Shown: in pieces, positions 1 to 9,905 of the stretch
Layout: each line of letters starts with the position of its first letter
Numbering within the stretch: position 1 is the first letter of the stretch
DNA from: VAZQ01 sp963817015
Lineage (GTDB): Bacteria; Pseudomonadota; Alphaproteobacteria; Rhizobiales; Xanthobacteraceae
NCBI GenBank assembly: GCA_963817015.1
Contig: CAWFMV010000008.1
Coordinates: forward strand, 310,001 to 374,000
DNA: 64,000 nucleotides
Direction of reading: 5' to 3'
Notes under the pieces: generated by a model
Seen by the model: only the letters and a program-made list of their open reading frames with translations
Told to the model about the DNA's origin: nothing
The model's database searches: none
Position numbers and translations under genes: made by a program

Positions 1-141
1 GAGCGCCTTGATCGACTTCTCGCGCCCGACGAACAGCGGCACGATCATGTGCGGAAAGACGACGATGTCACGCAGCGGCAACACCGGATAAGCCCGGACT
101 TCGCCGGGGATCAGAGGAGGCCGTGGCTTGGCGCTGGTCAT
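1..141 (-). CDS. lon: Lon protease, N-terminal fragment
   Basis: The first 47 codons of an ATP-dependent serine protease are present and the rest lies outside the window. The reading begins MTSAKPRPPL and continues with the segment YPVLPLRDIVVFPHM, the typical start of the Lon substrate-binding (LAN) domain. Lon degrades misfolded and regulatory proteins in the cytoplasm. It lies downstream of clpX on the same strand, separated by 313 bases, which is the usual alphaproteobacterial order tig-clpP-clpX-lon. The catalytic and ATPase parts cannot be seen, so identity rests on the N-terminal motif and the context. Confidence 0.9.
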   Translation of the reverse strand, partial: MTSAKPRPPLIPGEVRAYPVLPLRDIVVFPHMIVPLFVGREKSIKAL

Positions 142-454
142 GGCGCAAATTCCTTTATTGTTGTGCCCCTCGCCCGCGACCCGCGGGATGCGGCATAGCA
201 GTCGAGTGCCTGGATAGCCGGGAAGGAGGCACGGCAAGAGAGATGCCGTGCGACGGGACGGGGTAAGGAACCTTGCCCGGAGCGGATGTAACGCAATCCT
301 TCGTACGCTTTCTCATCCACGCCCCCTTAGGTGGCGACCCACCAGGGGGGTGTCAAGTAAGGCAGGAAACGCAAGCACAGACCAACAATCCTGCCCCGAA
401 CCGAGGGCCGGACGAACGAAACGGCGTGCGTAGAAAACGCCCGCCATGGTCACC
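142..454. other. lon-clpX intergenic region
   Basis: There is no convincing gene in these 313 bases. An imperfect inverted repeat (CCCCCTTAGGTGG and CCCACCAGGGGGG) sits at about 322-350. On the minus strand a TTGACA-like hexamer lies at 351-356, about 210 bases before lon. A lon promoter here is plausible, but I see no clear -10 element. Confidence 0.4.
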
Positions 455-1732
<1,278 letters not shown>

Positions 1733-1995
1733 CCACCATCTCCGTCGGCTCGCGACAGGACTGCGAACCGGGTCAGACTCGACTGAACCATAGCAAGGGG
1801 CCCCCTAAGAGTCCGTAGCATGAATGCAACACCTTTCCGGCTCTTACGTAAGTCTCCTGCCACGCCATTTTTATCGAGCTAGCCTATTCCTACCATACTC
1901 AATAATCCATTAATGATGAAATTTCAGCGGCATGGCGGCTTTTTGACCGCAATTGGCGGTACGTGACGGCCTGACCAAGGCGGGATTACGGCGGA

Positions 1996-2625
1996 TTAAG
2001 CTTTACCGGGCTCTTCGGGCCGCCGGTCGATCACCTGGTCGACCACCCCCCACTCCTTGGCCATCTCGGCGGTCAAGAAGTAGTCGCGTTCCAGCGCTTC
2101 CTCGATCTTCTTGAGTTCCTTGCCGGTGTGCTTGACGTAGATTTCATTGAGCCGCTTCTTGAGATTCAAAATCTCCTGAGCGTGCAACATGATATCGGTC
2201 GCCTGCCCTTGGAACCCGCCGGATGGCTGGTGCAGCATGATGCGCGCATTGGGAAGCGCGAAACGCATGTCCTTATGGCCGGCCGCCAGCAGCAGCGAGC
2301 CCATGGATGCGGCCTGGCCGATGCACAGTGTCGAGACCGGCGAGCGCACGAATTGCATGGTGTCGTAGATCGCGAGGCCGGAGGTCACGACGCCGCCCGG
2401 CGAATTGATGTACATCGCGATCTCTTTCTTCGGGTTATCAGCCTCGAGGAACAGAAGCTGCGCCACCACGATCGTCGCGGTCTGATCGTCAATCGGCCCC
2501 GGCACGAAGACGATCCGCTCCTTCAGGAGGCGGGAAAAGATGTCGTAGCGGATCGAGCCGCGTGAATTGACCTCCTCGACGGTCGGTACATAGAAATTGT
2601 TGTAGACGGTGAGGGGATCGCGCAT
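1996..2625 (-). CDS. clpP: ATP-dependent Clp protease proteolytic subunit ClpP
   Basis: This is the tetradecameric serine peptidase that works with ClpX or ClpA. The 209 residues are full length. The nucleophile serine is in GQAASMGS (about residue 107) and the catalytic histidine in MLHQPSGG (about residue 132). The oxyanion segment INSPGG is intact. It starts MRDPLTVYNN and is transcribed leftward after tig, with 287 bases between them. Confidence 0.98.
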   Translation of the reverse strand: MRDPLTVYNNFYVPTVEEVNSRGSIRYDIFSRLLKERIVFVPGPIDDQTATIVVAQLLFLEADNPKKEIAMYINSPGGVVTSGLAIYDTMQFVRSPVSTLCIGQAASMGSLLLAAGHKDMRFALPNARIMLHQPSGGFQGQATDIMLHAQEILNLKKRLNEIYVKHTGKELKKIEEALERDYFLTAEMAKEWGVVDQVIDRRPEEPGKA

Positions 2626-2912
2626 CGGTCAGCCTGCCTTGTTCCTGAAATCCTAGAGATTTGGAGCCTTTGACGCGACGTCGCGCCGCTTCATCATTGC
2701 GCTGCGCTGCCGCGCATCGCATCACGCCTTAAATCACATCACTTTGCACATTGCATATTAGCGCGCGTCTTCCAAGGGCTCAGCCCAGCATATCGCATCA
2801 TCGCCGCATATATGGCTGCGCGCGCGGGCTACAAGACGCCCGCTCTCGGTCGTATTCCCGATTCGATCGGCAAATTCGTCCGGGTCCGCAGCCCCGGCCC
2901 GCGAGGAACGGC

Positions 2913-4274
2913 TCACGTCGCAGGAGCGCTGTCCTCGTCTTCCTTGTAGAGCTCCTCGCGGCTGACCTGCTTGTCGGTCACCTTCGCAAGCTCGACCAGG
3001 AAGTCGACCACCTTTTCCTCGAACAACGGCGCGCGCACGCTCGCCAACGCCTGTGGATTCTTGCGGTAATAGTCCCAAACCTCTTGCTCGCGGCCGGGAA
3101 CCTGGCGGGCGCGCTCCACGATCGACCGCGACAGCTCGTCGTCGGCGACCTTGATGTTGTTCTTCTCGCCGATTTCCGCAAGCACAAGGCCAAGCCGCAC
3201 CCGCCGCTCGGCGATGCCGCGATACTCCTCCCTCGCCTTCTCCTCGGTCGTGCCCTCGTCGGCGAAGGTCCGCCCCTGCTGCTTGAGGTCGTTTTCGATG
3301 GCGTTCCACACGTTGGTGAACTCGTCCTCGACCAAAGTCGGAGGCGGAGCGAACTTGTGCATCGTGTCGAGCTGGTCGAGCAGCTGCCGCTTGAGCTTCT
3401 GCCTGCTCATGCCGCCATGCTCGCGCGCAATCCGCTCCTTCACGAGCCCCTTGAGCTTGTCGAGCGACTCCATGCCAAGCGAGGTCGCGAGCGCATCATT
3501 GATTTCGACGGCGCCTGGCGCCTCGAGGGTCTTGGCAACGACCTCGAACTCGGCTTCCTTGCCGGCAAGCGCCGCATTGGGATAGTTCGCCGGGAAGGTC
3601 ACCTTTACTGTCCTGGTCTCGCCGGCCGCCATGCCGATGAGCTGATCCTCAAAGCCCGGAATGAAGGTGCCGGAGCCGACATTCACACCGACGTCGCCGC
3701 CGGTTCCGCCTTCGAACGGCACGCCATCGATCTTGCCCGAGAAGTCGATCACGACCCGGTCGCCGTTCTCGACCTTGCCGCCTTCTGCTTTCGGCGCGTA
3801 GGGCCGGTTCTGCTCGGCGATCCGATTGAGCGCTTCGTCAACCTCGGCATCGGTGACTTCGGTGGTCAGGCGCTCGAGCTTGAGGGACTTGAAGTCGCCA
3901 AGCTCGATCTTCGGCAGCACTTCGAGCGAAAGCGTATAGGCGAGATCCGTCTCGCCGCCGATCACGCGCTCGACCTCGGTGGCCTCGTTCGGGATGGTGA
4001 CCTTCGGCTCCATGGCGAGCTTGAGGCCTCGTTCCTCCACGATCTTGGCATTGAGCTCGCGGATCACCGCCTCGATGGTCTCGGCCATGACGGCGCGGCC
4101 ATAGACCTTGCGCAGATGAGTGACCGGAACCTTGCCGGGCCGGAAGCCGCGCAACTGGACGCGGTCCTTGAGCTCGGCGAGCCGGTCCGCGAGTTTCGCC
4201 TCAAGATCGGCGGCAGGAACGCTGACCTGAAATTCGCGCTTGAGACCGTCGGAAACTGTTTCTGTGATTTGCAT
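2913..4274 (-). CDS. tig: Trigger factor
   Basis: This is a ribosome-associated chaperone and peptidyl-prolyl isomerase that binds nascent chains at the exit tunnel. The 453 residues begin MQITETVSDGLKREF. The ribosome-binding signature GFRPGKVP lies near residue 45. A central FKBP-like domain follows (segment VVIDFSGKIDGVPFEGG), then the long helical C-terminal chaperone domain. An in-frame ATG at 4304 would add ten residues. I prefer 4274 because it gives the family-typical N-terminus and because no ribosome-binding site precedes 4304. The gene is upstream of clpP on the same strand. Confidence 0.96.
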   Translation of the reverse strand: MQITETVSDGLKREFQVSVPAADLEAKLADRLAELKDRVQLRGFRPGKVPVTHLRKVYGRAVMAETIEAVIRELNAKIVEERGLKLAMEPKVTIPNEATEVERVIGGETDLAYTLSLEVLPKIELGDFKSLKLERLTTEVTDAEVDEALNRIAEQNRPYAPKAEGGKVENGDRVVIDFSGKIDGVPFEGGTGGDVGVNVGSGTFIPGFEDQLIGMAAGETRTVKVTFPANYPNAALAGKEAEFEVVAKTLEAPGAVEINDALATSLGMESLDKLKGLVKERIAREHGGMSRQKLKRQLLDQLDTMHKFAPPPTLVEDEFTNVWNAIENDLKQQGRTFADEGTTEEKAREEYRGIAERRVRLGLVLAEIGEKNNIKVADDELSRSIVERARQVPGREQEVWDYYRKNPQALASVRAPLFEEKVVDFLVELAKVTDKQVSREELYKEDEDSAPAT

Positions 4275-4316
4275 GGCTCTCGGCCGCCCTCTGGCGGTGC
4301 TCATTGTTATAGGGCG

Positions 4317-4483
4317 CTAGTTGCCCTGTTTCCGAAGTTCGTGCTGCGCCTCAGCACACTCTGACACAAACTTCGGAAACAGTGGGCACTAGCAACTTAT
4401 AGATTCTAGTGCCGCTTTTCGATTTGAAGTTCCTGACAGAGGTTGCCCCAGGTCGCGCAGGAACTTCAAATCGGCGGCACCAG
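4317..4483. repeat. 167-bp double-hairpin repeat, copy 1
   Basis: This element consists of two adjacent long inverted repeats, each framed by CTAGTGCC-like ends. The first pairs around CCGAAGTTCGTG and ACAAACTTCGG. The second pairs GATTTGAAGTTCCTG with CAGGAACTTCAAATC. A second copy of identical length is at 21172-21338. It lies between the start of tig and the tRNA-Leu. It resembles a non-autonomous intergenic repeat of the REP or MITE kind. Confidence 0.85.
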
Positions 4484-4520
4484 GCTGCCCTCAGGTGTCC
4501 CCGGCGTGGTGCGGGCGACT

Positions 4521-4605
4521 TGGTGCGGGCGAAGGGATTTGAACCCCTACGTCTTTCGACACGGGAACCTAAATCCCGCGCGTCTACCAGTTCCGCCACG
4601 CCCGC
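4521..4605 (-). tRNA. tRNA-Leu (anticodon TAG)
   Basis: The cloverleaf is clear on the minus strand. The acceptor stem GCGGGCG pairs with CGCCCGC, the D arm contains GGCGGAACTGGTAGACGC, and the anticodon loop TTTAGGT gives UAG. A long class II variable arm and the T arm GGGGTTCAAATCCC follow. The 3' CCA is encoded at 4521-4523. The 85-nt length with a long variable arm identifies a leucine tRNA. Confidence 0.96.
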
Positions 4606-4825
4606 AAAGGGCACCCTCGCCGCCCCGCCGATTTTCGGGACTGTCCCGATTTTCAGCGCATCATGTACGATATACGCAAACCAGCTGACGTTGGCCTGCG
4701 TGACGGCCGGGCGGCGCGGCTTATATCATGCTGAAAGCTCGCCGCGCACGCGAAAAGTGGCCGCATGCGCTTCGTCTTTCAAGAGCGGGCGGGCTGAGGG
4801 CCTGCCCTTTGCGTGGACCGACCTG

Positions 4826-6097
4826 ATGCCAGCACTGTCGCGACGTCACGTCCTCGCCGGTTTGGCGATCAGCTACCTTGATCTGCCTGCCTTCGCACAA
4901 CCGCAGGGCGGCAGCCCGGACGGCTTCCGGCCCCTCCGCGCCTACCAAAATACCATCACGTTGCCGGGTGCAGGGTCGACTGCCATCTGGGGCTTTGACG
5001 GAACAGCACCTGGAACGGCAACTGGGCCGGCACTTCGGATCAAGCGCGGTGAGGAGCTGCGGGTCAGGCTGATCAACGACTTACCCGAGCCGACCGCGCT
5101 GCACTGGCACGGGGTGCGGGCGCCCAACGCCATGGACGGGGTGCCGGATCTGACCCAACCGCCGATAGCGCCCGGAAGGAGCTTCGACTATCGCTTCCGC
5201 CCTCCCGACGCCGGAACTTTCTGGTACCGCCCGGCGGGCAACGCGACAGCGCAGATCGGGCGCGGGTTGCGCGGCGCCCTGATCGTCGAGGAGACCGCGC
5301 CGGTCGCGGTCGATCGCGACCTGCTGCTCGTGTTCGAGGACTGGCCGCACGCCCCCACGACGCCACTGACCGTCAATGGCGCGCCGGAGGTGCCGCTTGC
5401 GGTGCGCACCAATGAGCGGCTGCGGCTGCGCCTCATCAACGCCACCGTTGCTCGCGGGCTGGTGCTGCGGATCGAGCGTCACGCACCGCGCGTGATGGCG
5501 ATCGACGGCCAGCCGGCCGAGCCGTTCCTCGCGCGCGATGGCCGCGTCGCGCTCGCGCCTGGCAATCGCGCCGATGTCTTTGTTGACATGCTGCTCGATC
5601 GCGGCGAGCGCGCTACGATCCTGCTTGAAGAAGCCGGTGCGCAGCGCGTGATCGCGCGCTTCGACTATGGCGGCGAGCCGGCGCGCGCCGCCCCACTCCC
5701 CGAGCCGCCTCCCCTGCCGCCGAATGGGTTGCCGGAACGGCTCGATCTGCGCAGCGCATCACGCCATGACGTGCAGCTCGATGCTTTCGCGGCGCTGCCA
5801 GCGCCCGTGCACGAGCGCCCACCGGTGTTCTCCGTCCGACGCGGGCGCGTGGTGGTGCTCGCGCTCGGCAATCGCACCGAGCTCACCCAGACCGTGCACC
5901 TGCACGGCCATCATATGAGGCTGCTCGACCGGCTCGATGACGGCTGGAAGCCCTATTGGCTCGACACGCTCACCATTCCGGCGCGACAAACCGATCGCGT
6001 CGCGTTCCTGGCCGACAATCCAGGCAAGTGGCTGATCGAGGCGCAGGCTTTGAATGATAAGCGGCCGCGCACCGCGGCGTGGTTCGCAGTCACTTGA
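4826..6097 (+). CDS. Multicopper-oxidase-like cupredoxin protein with depleted copper sites
   Basis: The 423 residues begin MPALSRRHVLAG, a twin-arginine-like leader followed by an Ala-Gln cleavage-like site, so export by Tat is likely. Three cupredoxin-like domains are recognisable. The first keeps HWHG. The second motif, normally YHSH, reads WYRPAG. The C-terminal domain keeps HLHGHHM but the usual HCH...H block is replaced by IEAQALND. Several type 1 and trinuclear-cluster ligands are therefore missing, as in the FtsP/SufI type of non-oxidase. The reading frame is open further upstream, but the chosen ATG gives the signal peptide. It converges with nnr. Confidence 0.8.
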   Translation: MPALSRRHVLAGLAISYLDLPAFAQPQGGSPDGFRPLRAYQNTITLPGAGSTAIWGFDGTAPGTATGPALRIKRGEELRVRLINDLPEPTALHWHGVRAPNAMDGVPDLTQPPIAPGRSFDYRFRPPDAGTFWYRPAGNATAQIGRGLRGALIVEETAPVAVDRDLLLVFEDWPHAPTTPLTVNGAPEVPLAVRTNERLRLRLINATVARGLVLRIERHAPRVMAIDGQPAEPFLARDGRVALAPGNRADVFVDMLLDRGERATILLEEAGAQRVIARFDYGGEPARAAPLPEPPPLPPNGLPERLDLRSASRHDVQLDAFAALPAPVHERPPVFSVRRGRVVVLALGNRTELTQTVHLHGHHMRLLDRLDDGWKPYWLDTLTIPARQTDRVAFLADNPGKWLIEAQALNDKRPRTAAWFAVT

Positions 6098-7615
6098 ACG
6101 GATCGGTCAGAAGCTTGCCGATAGACTTGCGGCAACGCGTCGGGAAGGTCCTCCGCGATCAAGCCCGGCCCGACGACGGTTCCAACCTCGCCATGCAGCC
6201 AGACGGCCGCCGCCGCCGCTTCGAACACCGGCATGCGTTGCGCCAGGAGACCGGCGACGAAGCCCGCCAGAACATCGCCCGCACCAGCCGTCGCGAGCCA
6301 TGGCGGGGCATTGGCGGTGATCGCGGCGCGTCCGTCGGGCGCCGCCACCACAGTGTCGGAGCCTTTGAGCAGAACGATTGCGCCGGTACGAGCCGCCGCG
6401 GCACGCGCACGCTCGAGCTTCGATCCGGATTTGGGCACATCGTCGACCGCGCCAAAGAGTGTCTTGAACTCGCCCTCATGCGGCGTGATCACGGTCGCGT
6501 TCCGCTGCGCGCGCGCGGATCGCCGTAATCAGCACCTGCGGCTCCTCGGCAAAGCTCGTGAGCGCGTCCGCGTCGAGCACCACCGCGCGCTCGCCCGACA
6601 GCGCCGTAGTGACCAGCTCGCGCATCAATTGGCCGACGCCGCCACCGGGGCCGAGCACGACCGCGTTGCGGCGCTCATCAGACAAAAACGCAGCGAGCTC
6701 GCCGGCGCCATCGACCGCACGCACCATCACAGCCAGGCTCGCCGCCGCATTGACCGCGAGCGCCTCGCGCGGCGACGCGATCGTCACGAGTCCCGCACCG
6801 GCCCGCAGCGCGCCGCGCGCTGCCATGCGGGCAGCACCGGTCGAGGTAGCGCCGCCGGACAGCACCACGGCGTGGCCGCGCGAGTACTTGTGACCATCAG
6901 GCCGCGGCACCGGAAATTGCGCGCGCCACAGCGCAGTCTCGTTGAGGAAGGTCTGCGGCTTGATGGTCGCAAGGGTCGCAGCCGGGATGCCGATGTCGGC
7001 AACCGTGAGCGCGCCGCAATGCAGCCGTCCCGGCAACAGCACATGGCCGGGCTTGCGCCGAAAGAAGGTGATGGTTTCGGCGGCTTCGACCGCCATCCCC
7101 ATGACGGCTCCGCTCGTGCCGTTGATGCCGCTTGGCAGATCGACCGCATAGATGCGCGAACTGGCGCCAATTGTTGCGGCATTCATGGCGGCAATCATGT
7201 CACGCGCGAGCCCCTCGACCGGCCGGTCGAGGCCCGCGCCAAACAGGGCATCGACAATCGCGTCGGGCGGCTTGCCGGCAATGCTGAGGCGCTCCGGCGC
7301 GGCGGCCTCGACGGCACCGGTGAAGCGCTCCGCTGCCAGCGCCGCATCGCCCTTCAGGCGATCGCGAGGACCAACCAGCAGCAGGCGCACCGCATAGCCC
7401 CGCTCCGCCAGGAGCCTTGCGGCCACGAACCCGTCGCCACCATTGTTGCCGGGTCCAGCCACAACCACCACGCTGGCACCGATACGGTGATTGGCAGCCA
7501 CCCTATCAGCCACCGCCCGGCCAGCGCTCTCCATTAATATGATACCGGCTATCCCGCCGGAGATGGCCAGCCGGTCGGCCTCCGCCATTTCGGCGGTGCT
7601 GAGGAGCTCAATCAT
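6090..7615 (-). CDS. nnr: Bifunctional NAD(P)H-hydrate epimerase / ADP-dependent dehydratase (frameshifted)
   Basis: This enzyme repairs hydrated NADH and NADPH. The N-terminal YjeF epimerase domain has GPGNNGGDG. The C-terminal ribokinase-like dehydratase domain has DADALTSF, TPHEGEF and ATAGAGDVLAG. The start at MIELLSTAEM (7615) is family-like. The frame breaks at about 6500-6515 inside an alternating CG run, between ITAIRARA and VITPHEGEF. A second shift at about 6110-6130 would let the protein end in KLLTDPFK at 6090, overlapping the convergent gene by 8 bases; without it the frame runs to 5953. Either sequencing indels or decay could explain this. Confidence 0.85.
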
Positions 7616-7687
7616 TCCGAAGAGATACTGGGCGCGGGGGCAGCCGACAACGCCTTGATTATGCGGGCCCGTTTGACTGCCAATACA

Positions 7688-7708
7688 ATGCCCACCGCCA
7701 CTGGGCAT
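7688..7708. promoter_or_regulatory. Inverted repeat in the nnr-glnB intergenic region
   Basis: ATGCCCA and TGGGCAT are perfect 7-base arms separated by 7 bases, about 115 bases before the sigma-54 type promoter of glnB. The position would suit an enhancer-binding protein, but the arms do not match the known NtrC half-site GCACC well. A second dyad, CCATTG-ATA-CAATGG, is at 7786-7800. Confidence 0.4.
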
Positions 7709-7822
7709 AAATTAGGCATTGTGCTCATTTCCTAGACATGACATGGGAAAGGGTCGGCCCAGCGAGCCTGCAGCCAGGACATAAGCCATTGATACAATGG
7801 ATTATTCCGAGCTCTCCGGGCT

Positions 7823-7838
7823 TGGCACGGAGCCTGCT
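7823..7838 (+). promoter_or_regulatory. Sigma-54 (RpoN) promoter of glnBA
   Basis: TGGCACGGAGCCTGCT matches the -24/-12 consensus. GG and GC are separated by exactly ten bases, with the CACG extension after GG. Transcription would start near 7849, about 40 bases before the glnB start. This fits the known nitrogen-regulated expression of glnB-glnA in alphaproteobacteria. Confidence 0.8.
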
Positions 7839-7890
7839 AACCACTTGGCCGGCTCAACCGTCCACGGAGCTGCCGGGAGATGCAATTGCA

Positions 7891-8229
<339 letters not shown>

Positions 8230-8292
8230 ACAGCCGATCCCGTGCAACCTCGCGATGAGCGAGGTCGTGTTCCGAGAAAGGGTATGTATCCC

Positions 8293-9702
8293 ATGACGAC
8301 CGCCAAAGACGTTCTGCAGATGATCAAGGACAACGACGTCAAATACGTCGATTTCCGGTTCACGGACCCGCGCGGGAAATGGCAGCACGTGACCTTCGAC
8401 GTCTCTATGATCGAAGAAGAGACATTTGCTGAAGGACAGATGTTCGACGGTTCTTCGATCGCCGGCTGGAAGGCAATTAATGAATCCGACATGAACCTGA
8501 TGCCGGATCCAGCGTCTGCCACGATCGATCCGTTCTTCGCTGAAACGACATTGTCGCTCGTCTGCGACGTGCTCGAGCCCACCACCGGCGAGCCTTACAA
8601 CCGCGATCCGCGCGGCATTGCCAAGAAGGCGGAAGGCTTCGCCAAGGCGTCTGGCGTTGGCGACACCATTCACTTCGGGCCGGAAGCCGAGTTCTTCATC
8701 TTCGATGACGTGCGCTATTCGGCGCAGCCCTACAATACCGGCTTCAAGCTCGACTCGATCGAGCTGCCGACCAATTCCGACACCGAATATGAAGGCGGCA
8801 ACCTGGGCCACCACATCGGCTTCAAGAAAGGCTACTTCCCGGTCCCGCCGCAGGACACCGCCCAGGACATCCGCTCCGAGATGCTCGGCGCCATGGCCAA
8901 GATGGGCTGCGTCGTCGAGAAACATCACCACGAGGTGGCGTCCGCCCAGCACGAGCTCGGCCTGAAGTTCGCGCCGCTCACCATCATGGCCGACCGCATG
9001 CAGATCTATAAGTACTGCATCCAGCAGGTCGCCAACATCTATGGCAAGACCGCGACCTTCATGCCGAAGCCGATCTATGGCGACAACGGCTCGGGCATGC
9101 ACTGCCACCAGTCGATCTGGAAAGACGGCAAGCCGGTGTTCGCCGGCAACAAATACGCCGACCTTTCTGAGACCTGCCTCTCCTACATCGCCGGCATCAT
9201 CAAGCACGCCAAGGCGATCAACGCCTTCACCAACCCGACGACGAACTCCTACAAGCGGCTTGTGCCGGGCTTCGAGGCGCCGGTGCTGCTCGCCTACTCG
9301 GCGCGCAACCGCTCGGCCTCCTGCCGCATCCCTTACACGACCAACCCGAAGGCCAAGCGCGTCGAGGTCCGTTTCCCCGATCCGCTCTGCAATCCGTATC
9401 TCGGCTTCGCCGCGATGCTGATGGCCGGCCTCGACGGCGTGAAGAACAAGCTCGACCCGGGACCCGCGATGGACAAGGACCTCTACGACCTGCCCAAGGC
9501 GGAGCTCAAAGAGATCCCGACCGTGTGCGGCTCGCTGCGCCAGGCGCTGGAAGAGCTCGACAAGGACCGCGAGTTCCTCAAGGTCGGCGGCGTGTTCGAC
9601 GACGACTTCATCGACAGCTACATCGAGCTCAAGATGCAGGAAGTGATCCGCTTCGAGCACACCCCGCATCCGGTCGAGTACGAGATGTACTATTCGGCCT
9701 GA
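8293..9702 (+). CDS. glnA: Glutamine synthetase type I
   Basis: The dodecameric enzyme makes glutamine from glutamate, ammonia and ATP. The 469 residues match GSI. Signatures are FDGSSIAGW, GPEAEFFIFD, NGSGMHCHQS and the ATP-site segment NPTTNSYKRLVPGFEAP. The adenylylation tyrosine is in DKDLYDLP near residue 398. An ATG at 8284 is also possible (MYPMTTAK) and lies closer to the AGAAAGGG element, but 8293 gives the standard N-terminus. It is co-transcribed with glnB and followed by a strong terminator. Confidence 0.97.
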   Translation: MTTAKDVLQMIKDNDVKYVDFRFTDPRGKWQHVTFDVSMIEEETFAEGQMFDGSSIAGWKAINESDMNLMPDPASATIDPFFAETTLSLVCDVLEPTTGEPYNRDPRGIAKKAEGFAKASGVGDTIHFGPEAEFFIFDDVRYSAQPYNTGFKLDSIELPTNSDTEYEGGNLGHHIGFKKGYFPVPPQDTAQDIRSEMLGAMAKMGCVVEKHHHEVASAQHELGLKFAPLTIMADRMQIYKYCIQQVANIYGKTATFMPKPIYGDNGSGMHCHQSIWKDGKPVFAGNKYADLSETCLSYIAGIIKHAKAINAFTNPTTNSYKRLVPGFEAPVLLAYSARNRSASCRIPYTTNPKAKRVEVRFPDPLCNPYLGFAAMLMAGLDGVKNKLDPGPAMDKDLYDLPKAELKEIPTVCGSLRQALEELDKDREFLKVGGVFDDDFIDSYIELKMQEVIRFEHTPHPVEYEMYYSA

Positions 9703-9732
9703 TCCTCCAACAGACTGAACATCGCGACGGAC

Positions 9733-9761
9733 GGGGCGCCATGCGGCGCCCCGTTTGTTTT
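9733..9761 (+). terminator. Rho-independent terminator after glnA
   Basis: GGGGCGCC-ATGC-GGCGCCCC forms a perfect 8-bp GC stem with a 4-base loop, followed by GTTTGTTTT. It lies 30 bases after the glnA stop. Confidence 0.9.
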
Positions 9762-9786
9762 GGATGTTTGTGCATGACTCTCTGTC

Positions 9787-9881
9787 GTCATGCCCGCGCA
9801 AGCGGGCATCCAGTAGTCGCAGACAGCGGAATTCAATTGCAAAGCCGGCGGTTTACTGGATGCCCGCTTCCCGGGCATGAC
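9787..9881. repeat. Palindromic intergenic repeat
   Basis: GTCATGCCCGCGCAAGCGGG followed by CATCCAGTA at 9787-9815 returns as TACTGGATGCCCGCTTCCCG followed by GGCATGAC at 9854-9881. This gives two nested stem-loops around a 38-base centre. This ATGCCCGC...CCAGTA wording is a familiar dispersed palindrome of Hyphomicrobiales genomes. It lies between the glnA terminator and the end of the retron RT gene. Confidence 0.7.
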
Positions 9882-9905
9882 AGAGTTCGGGTTGCCGGCA
9901 GCGGC

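Noticed and set aside
351..356. Heat-shock promoter for lon
   Set aside because: The TTGACA-like hexamer is present, but no sigma-32-type -10 element is found at proper distance. It is kept only as a remark.
2751..4364. A long open frame on the plus strand opposite tig (537 codons)
   Set aside because: It is the mirror of a GC-rich gene. Its composition is rich in Arg, Leu, Glu and His with no domain, and tig on the other strand is certain.
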